Assembly: GCF_002101775.1 (NCBI RefSeq)
Contig: NZ_LQPI01000039.1
Coordinates: 177,654-241,653 of the forward strand
Direction: 5' to 3'
Origin: Mycolicibacter nonchromogenicus
GTDB lineage: Bacteria; Actinomycetota; Actinomycetes; Mycobacteriales; Mycobacteriaceae
Length of the DNA stretch: 64,000 bases
Part shown: positions 59,864 through 64,000 of the stretch, piece after piece
How the letters are laid out: every line of letters starts with the position of its first letter
Numbering within the stretch: position 1 is the stretch's first letter
The notes under the pieces: model-generated
What the model saw: only the letters and a program-made list of their open reading frames with translations
Database searches by the model: none
Told to the model about the DNA's origin: nothing
Position numbers and translations under genes: made by a program

Positions 59864-61186
59864 GTGAAGATCTCGCTGTTCTACGAATTCGCGCTGCCCC
59901 GTCCGTGGTCCGCCGACGACGAACGTCTGCTGTTCTCCGACGGCCTCGACGAGGTGGAGCTGGCCGACAAGGCGGGGTTCTCCACGGTGTGGCTCACCGA
60001 GCATCACTTCCTGGAGGAGTACTGCCACGCCACGGCGCCGGAGATGTTTTTGGCTGCGGCCAGCCAGCGGACCAAGAACATTCGGCTGGGATTCGGAATC
60101 ATGCACCTACCCCCGGTGGTCAACCACCCCGCCCGAGTCGCCGAGCGGGTCGCCACCCTGGACCTGCTCTCCGGTGGGCGGGTCGAATTCGGCACCGGGG
60201 AGGGATCCTCGATCGCCGAGCTCGGCGGATTCGGGATCGATCCGGCCGACAAGCGCAGCCAGTGGGAGGAAGCGCTCGAGGTCTCGATCCGCTGTATGAC
60301 CGAGGAGCCGTTTACCGGTTTCGACGGCCAGCACGTGCAGATGCCGGCCCGCAACGTGGTGCCCAAGCCGATGCAGAAGCCGCATCCGCCGGTGTGGGTT
60401 GCCTGCACCCGGCCGGCGTCGGTGCAGATGGCCGCCCAGAAATGCATCGGCGCCCTGAGTTTCGCCTACACAGGTCCCGGACCGCTGGCCGAGCGGGTCA
60501 ACGGCTATTACAAGGAACTCGAGGAGAACGGCGTCCCGGTCACCCCCCAGGTGAACCCCAACATCCTGGCGATCGGTGGTGACCTGTCGATGATGGTTGC
60601 CCCCACCGACGACCAGGCCATCGAGCGCCTTGGGGTCGGCGGCGGATTCTTCTCGTTCGGGATCATGCACTACTACATGACCGGTGAGCACACCCCGGGC
60701 CGGACCGGAGTGTGGAACCGTTACCTCGAAGAGGTCGAGAAGGACCCCACACTGGCCTACGGACCGGGCCGCGGTGCGATCGGAAGTCCGGCGACCGTCC
60801 GGGAGTTCCTGCGCGGCTATGAGGAGAGCGGGGTCGACGAGTTGATTCTGTTACTCAATCCGCGCAGCCACGAGGCGACCATGGAGGCCATCGAACTGAT
60901 GGGCACCCACGTGCTGCCGGAATTCATCGAACGTGACGAGAAGGCAGTCGCTGAGAAGGCCAAGCGTCTCGAACCCGTGCTGGAGAAACTGGAGGCCCGC
61001 CGGCCCGCGTCCACCGCAGCGGCGTTCGATGAGTCCTACTCATTCGGCGGACTGCCCACCGGTCGTGGCGGCACCTTCACCGCCACCGAGATCCCCGAGG
61101 CCATGGCGGAGATGAACGAGGGCCGGGTGCAGGCAGCGCAGCAGGCCAAGCAAGAACGAGCAGAGCGGGAACGCGGCCAGCGGTGA
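59864..61186 (+). CDS. LLM-class flavin-dependent oxidoreductase
   Basis: A 440-residue luciferase-like TIM-barrel flavoprotein starting at GTG 59864 behind AGGAGGT. N-terminal KISLFYEFALPRPW and the LTEHHFLEEYC segment are typical of group III LLM monooxygenases, as is the RVEFGTGEGSS segment. The cofactor could be FMN (two-component monooxygenase) or F420; the sequence does not decide. The C-terminal 60 residues are charged and helical. It overlaps the next SDR by 4 bp. Confidence 0.9.
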   Translation: MKISLFYEFALPRPWSADDERLLFSDGLDEVELADKAGFSTVWLTEHHFLEEYCHATAPEMFLAAASQRTKNIRLGFGIMHLPPVVNHPARVAERVATLDLLSGGRVEFGTGEGSSIAELGGFGIDPADKRSQWEEALEVSIRCMTEEPFTGFDGQHVQMPARNVVPKPMQKPHPPVWVACTRPASVQMAAQKCIGALSFAYTGPGPLAERVNGYYKELEENGVPVTPQVNPNILAIGGDLSMMVAPTDDQAIERLGVGGGFFSFGIMHYYMTGEHTPGRTGVWNRYLEEVEKDPTLAYGPGRGAIGSPATVREFLRGYEESGVDELILLLNPRSHEATMEAIELMGTHVLPEFIERDEKAVAEKAKRLEPVLEKLEARRPASTAAAFDESYSFGGLPTGRGGTFTATEIPEAMAEMNEGRVQAAQQAKQERAERERGQR

Positions 61187-62019
61187 GTGCACCGTCCGAG
61201 TGGTGGCGCTACGACGGGCGCCGAACCGTGGTCACCGGTTGCTCATCGGGAATCGGTGCAGCGCTGGTGACGCAGCTGTGTGAACTCGGAGCGCAGGTCA
61301 TCGGCATCGACCGGGTCGATCCGGCGGCGAGCGTCGGCCAGTTCCACCCGGCCGATCTGACTGATCCGGCGTCCATCGACCGCGCCGCGGAGGCGATCCG
61401 GGACACGGGGCCAGTCGACGCGCTGTTCAACGTCGCCGGGGTGTCCTCGGGCATCGGCGATCCGGAGCGAGTGGTCACGATCAACTTCCTGGGCATGCGC
61501 CGCCTCACCGAAGCGCTGCTGCCGGTGATGTCGGCAGGTTCGGCGATCGCCAATGTGTCGTCGTTGGCTGCGGCGGCCTACCGCGAGAACGCGCAGACCA
61601 CCGTCGGCCTGGTGAACTCCCAAGACATGGCTGCCGGATTACAGTGGTGCCGTGCCCATCCCGCCGCACTCGCCGACGGCGGCTACCGGCTGTCCAAAGA
61701 GGCGATCATCCTGTACGGAATCCTCAACGCCGGACCGCTGGCGCAGCGCGGGATCCGGATCAACTGCACTGCCCCCGGCGTCACCGAAACCCCGATCCTC
61801 GATCAACTGCGCAGTCGCTACGGGCAGGGCCTTCTCGATGACATTCCCAAACCACTGGGACGCGTTGCCAGTGCCGAGGAACAGGCCGCACCACTGGTGT
61901 TCTTGAACAGTCCCGCCGCCGGGTACATCACCGGCCAGGTGCTCTGGGTCGACGGTGGCAACATCAGCGGCCGGGCCGCAGCCGCGCTGACCGACGGATC
62001 GGCGCCATGGCCGGCCTGA
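61183..62019 (+). CDS. SDR, 3-alpha-hydroxysteroid dehydrogenase-like
   Basis: A 278-residue SDR starting at GTG 61183. TGCSSGIG is the cofactor loop (18-25), followed by GIDRVD, NVAG, a catalytic Ser in NVSSLA and YRLSK. The plan resembles Comamonas 3-alpha-HSD/carbonyl reductase: an insertion (about 130-160) between Ser and Tyr, and a late TAPGVTETP and SPAAGYITGQ. A hydroxysteroid-like alcohol is a plausible substrate. It overlaps the cyclase-family gene by 13 bp. Confidence 0.88.
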   Translation: MSAPSEWWRYDGRRTVVTGCSSGIGAALVTQLCELGAQVIGIDRVDPAASVGQFHPADLTDPASIDRAAEAIRDTGPVDALFNVAGVSSGIGDPERVVTINFLGMRRLTEALLPVMSAGSAIANVSSLAAAAYRENAQTTVGLVNSQDMAAGLQWCRAHPAALADGGYRLSKEAIILYGILNAGPLAQRGIRINCTAPGVTETPILDQLRSRYGQGLLDDIPKPLGRVASAEEQAAPLVFLNSPAAGYITGQVLWVDGGNISGRAAAALTDGSAPWPA

Positions 62020-62996
62020 CCGAGTTTCGGCGGGTGGCCGAGACCGTCCGCAACTGGGGGCGCTGGGGCGACGCCGACGAACTGGGCACCCTCAACCTCA
62101 TCACGCCGCAGAAGGTCGCCGAGGCTGCCGCCCTGGTCAAGCACGGCAAGGTTTTTCCACTCGGCGTGGATTTCGGTTCCTCTGGTCCCCAGGGCGCGTT
62201 CCAGTTCCGGCACAACCCCATTCACGTGATGACCGTCGACGGTGGCGATGTGAGCACGCTGGCCCAGTACGGCCCGGAATGGCATCGCAACATCGTCGCG
62301 CAGCAGCTCAGCGAATTCTTCGTCGACAACCCGTTCCGGTTCAACGACGACATGATCGTGATGCCGTTGCAGGCCGCCAGCCAGTGGGATGCGCTTTCGC
62401 ACGTCTATTACGACGACCAGCTCTACAACGGCTTCCCGGCTGCCTCGGTGACAAGCCTGGGCGCCTACCACTGCGGCATCGACAAAGTAGACGGCAAGGG
62501 CATCACGTCACGCGGCGTGCTGCTCGATGTGGTCGCCCATCGCGGAGCGGACACCTTCCTACCGCTGGGCACCCCGATCACCCCCGAAGAACTCGACGAC
62601 GTCGCCCGATCCCAGCAGGTCACCATCGAGCCCGGAGACATCGTGGTGGTCCGAACCGGGTGGTGGGAACGGTTCTGCCAGACCGGCAACGGCGCCGAAC
62701 CGGGAGCCGGATTGGACTGGCGGTGCGCATCCTGGCTGCACGAGCGTGACGTGGCCGCAGTGGCCGCCGACAACCTGATGGTCGAAGACCCGGTATCCGG
62801 TGTTGAGGGAACCTATCTGCCCCTGCACATGCTGTGCCTGCGCGACATGGGATTGATGCTCGGCGAGTACTGGGACTTAGGCGCGCTGGCCGCCGACTGC
62901 GCCGCCGACGGCCGTTATGAATTCCAGTTGGTGGCGCCGCCGCTGCGGGTCACCGGCGGAGTCGGTTCGCCGGTGAATCCGATCGCGATCAAATAG
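62007..62996 (+). CDS. Cyclase-family (kynurenine formamidase-like) metal hydrolase
   Basis: A 329-residue protein of the cyclase/formamidase family. The family metal motif HxGTHxDxxxH is altered to QAASQWDALSH, keeping Asp and the last His but losing the first two; later conserved parts (RGVLLDVVAHRG, EPGDIVVVRTGW and LPLHMLCLRDMG) are present. This variant with Gln/Ser-Gln is common in relatives with a bulky substrate, but whether metal is bound is unclear. It is coupled to the SDR and followed by a hydrolase after 18 bp. Confidence 0.87.
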   Translation: MAGLTEFRRVAETVRNWGRWGDADELGTLNLITPQKVAEAAALVKHGKVFPLGVDFGSSGPQGAFQFRHNPIHVMTVDGGDVSTLAQYGPEWHRNIVAQQLSEFFVDNPFRFNDDMIVMPLQAASQWDALSHVYYDDQLYNGFPAASVTSLGAYHCGIDKVDGKGITSRGVLLDVVAHRGADTFLPLGTPITPEELDDVARSQQVTIEPGDIVVVRTGWWERFCQTGNGAEPGAGLDWRCASWLHERDVAAVAADNLMVEDPVSGVEGTYLPLHMLCLRDMGLMLGEYWDLGALAADCAADGRYEFQLVAPPLRVTGGVGSPVNPIAIK

Positions 62997-63014
62997 CACG
63001 ACCGAGGAGCCCCC

Positions 63015-63839
63015 GTGCCGATTACCCGCAAGACCGTCGTCGTGGACGGGTTGAACACGTCCTACCTGGAGGCGGGCGATCCGTCCGCCCCCGCGGTGGT
63101 TCTGCTGCACGGCGGCGAGTTCGGCGCGGGTGCTGAAATCGGCTGGGAAAACACGATTCCCGCTCTGGCTCGGCGTCATCGAGTGCTCGCGCCCGACCTG
63201 CTCGGATTCGGAGAATCGGCCAAGGTCATCGACTTCAACGACGGGCGCGGCATGCGGATCCGCCACGTCGCACGGTTCTGTGCGGCGCTGGGGGTCGAAT
63301 CGGCGGATTTCGTGGGCAATTCGATGGGCGCCATCATGCTGCTGGTCGACACCACGTCGGAGGCGCCGCTGTTGCCGGTGCGGCGACTGGTCGCCATCTG
63401 CGGTGGCGGTGACATTCAGCAGAACGAGCACATGGCCGCGCTCTACGACTACGACGCGACGGTGCCCGCGATGCGCCGGATCGTGGCGGCGCTGTTTCAC
63501 GACCCGGCCTATCCCGCCGATGACGGCTACGTACAGCGGCGATACGTTTCGAGCACCGCACCAGGCGCCTGGGAAGCGATCGCGGCGGCGCGATTCCGCC
63601 GGCCCGGGGCCGAGCCGCCACCACAGGCGTCGAGCAGTCGTCGCTACGAACGCATTTCGGTGCCCACGCTGGTGATCGAAGGTGCCTGCGACAAGCTGCT
63701 CCCGCCCGGGTGGGCTGCCCAGATCGCCGATCAGATTCCCGACGGGCGCGCGGTCGTGGTGGAGGGCGCCGGACACTGCCCGCAGATCGAGCAGGCCGAG
63801 AGGGTCAACGGGCTGCTGCTGGACTTCCTTGATGGTTGA
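63015..63839 (+). CDS. Alpha/beta hydrolase
   Basis: A 274-residue alpha/beta-hydrolase starting at GTG 63015 with CCGAGGAG upstream. HGGEFGAGAE is the oxyanion region, nucleophile Ser in GNSMGA, acid in EGACDKL, and His in GAGHCPQ. It is similar in plan to the hydrolase at 54664, and may be a second C-C or ester hydrolase of the same operon. It is the last gene of the ten-kilobase plus-strand run. Confidence 0.9.
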   Translation: MPITRKTVVVDGLNTSYLEAGDPSAPAVVLLHGGEFGAGAEIGWENTIPALARRHRVLAPDLLGFGESAKVIDFNDGRGMRIRHVARFCAALGVESADFVGNSMGAIMLLVDTTSEAPLLPVRRLVAICGGGDIQQNEHMAALYDYDATVPAMRRIVAALFHDPAYPADDGYVQRRYVSSTAPGAWEAIAAARFRRPGAEPPPQASSSRRYERISVPTLVIEGACDKLLPPGWAAQIADQIPDGRAVVVEGAGHCPQIEQAERVNGLLLDFLDG

Positions 63840-63923
63840 GCGGGCGCTATCGGTGATGTGCGTTGCCGCTCCGGCGATTTGCTCGATGCGATCACCGCGG
63901 GTGGCACGATCGCACGTATCGAC

Positions 63924-64000
63924 CTAGTTGGTGGCCGGTGGTGCTTGGGGTTGGAAGGGTTGGTACCACCACCATTGGGCGCGTTCTCCGGTGGGGCCGG
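63924..64000 (-). CDS. C-terminal fragment of a DUF222/HNH endonuclease-like protein
   Basis: The minus strand reads open from the window edge to a TAG at 63924-63926, giving 24 residues with the pattern GPTGERAQWWWYQPF followed by a Pro/Gln tail. This resembles the C-terminus of mycobacterial DUF222/HNH (13E12-family) proteins. The gene continues beyond the window. The fragment is short, so the assignment rests on one tryptophan-rich motif. It is convergent with the hydrolase operon and may mark the end of the catabolic island. Confidence 0.5.
   Translation of the reverse strand, partial: GPTGERAQWWWYQPFQPQAPPATN

Overview
The window is high-GC actinobacterial DNA, most likely from a rapid-growing Mycobacterium/Mycolicibacterium. 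Grounds: a six-gene mce operon with Mce-associated proteins, a mycofactocin-type SDR, 3Fe-4S ferredoxins with the mycobacterial CX2XX2C motif, many GTG/TTG starts, ATGA/GTGA gene overlaps, promoters that look leaderless, and the tail of what looks like a DUF222/HNH-type protein at the right edge. No rRNA, tRNA, CRISPR array, transposase or prophage was seen.

Layout. 1-4.3 kb: end of an acyl-CoA ligase, a split acyl-CoA dehydrogenase (FadE) pair, a crotonase and a MeaB-type GTPase. 4.3-7.4 kb: a TetR gene and an operon of two paralogous unknown membrane proteins plus stand-alone cytochrome-oxidase subunit III- and IV-like proteins, flanked by three TAGCC-N4-GGCTA operator-like sites. 7.4-12.1 kb: amine-dehydrogenase-like protein, aldehyde dehydrogenase, a second TetR and a divergent FadE. 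12.2-18 kb (minus): second FadE pair, SnoaL-like protein, amidohydrolase, Rieske oxygenase, carboxymuconolactone decarboxylase-like protein. 18.2-23 kb: metal hydrolase, P450-ferredoxin-DUF1330 unit, second ferredoxin-P450 unit. 23-28 kb (minus): hydroxyacid dehydrogenase, hydrolase, a natural DUF35-thiolase fusion, ferredoxin and NuoF-like flavoprotein. 28-32 kb: hydrolase, Rieske ferredoxin, two amidohydrolases. 32.2-34.4 kb: third FadE pair. 34.5-40.7 kb: P450, ferredoxin, mycofactocin SDR, second SDR, aldehyde dehydrogenase and CoA transferase. 41-52 kb: mceA-F without yrbE permease genes, three small secreted proteins, two Mce-associated membrane proteins and an MmpS-like protein. 52-63.8 kb: two KstD-like flavoproteins, an IclR regulator, and an aromatic-ring module (C-C hydrolase, MhpA-like hydroxylase, MhpB-like extradiol dioxygenase), luciferase-like oxidoreductase, 3-alpha-HSD-like SDR, cyclase-family protein and hydrolase.

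How it fits together (inference). It looks like one large catabolic island for an unidentified polycyclic or alicyclic compound: Mce proteins for uptake; P450s and Rieske oxygenases for oxidation, fed by ferredoxins and perhaps the NuoF-like protein; SDRs and aldehyde dehydrogenases to make acids; CoA ligase/CoA transferase, three heteromeric FadE pairs and a crotonase for beta-oxidation; a DUF35-Ltp2-like retro-aldolase for side-chain removal; and KstD-like dehydrogenase, hydroxylase, extradiol dioxygenase and hydrolase for ring aromatisation and meta-cleavage. This copies the logic of steroid catabolism but uses different enzyme families (MhpA/MhpB-type rather than HsaAB/HsaC-type).

The strongest regulatory signal is a palindrome, GAGAAT-N3-ATTCTC, with four perfect copies in promoter regions at 10.8, 18.0, 19.6 and 32.2 kb and weaker copies at 37.8, 38.0, 52.1 and 54.6 kb. 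It ties most operons of the island into one proposed regulon. The TetR at 10.0-10.7 kb, whose own divergent promoter holds one copy, is the leading candidate regulator. The site does not match the KstR or KstR2 consensus operators as I know them.
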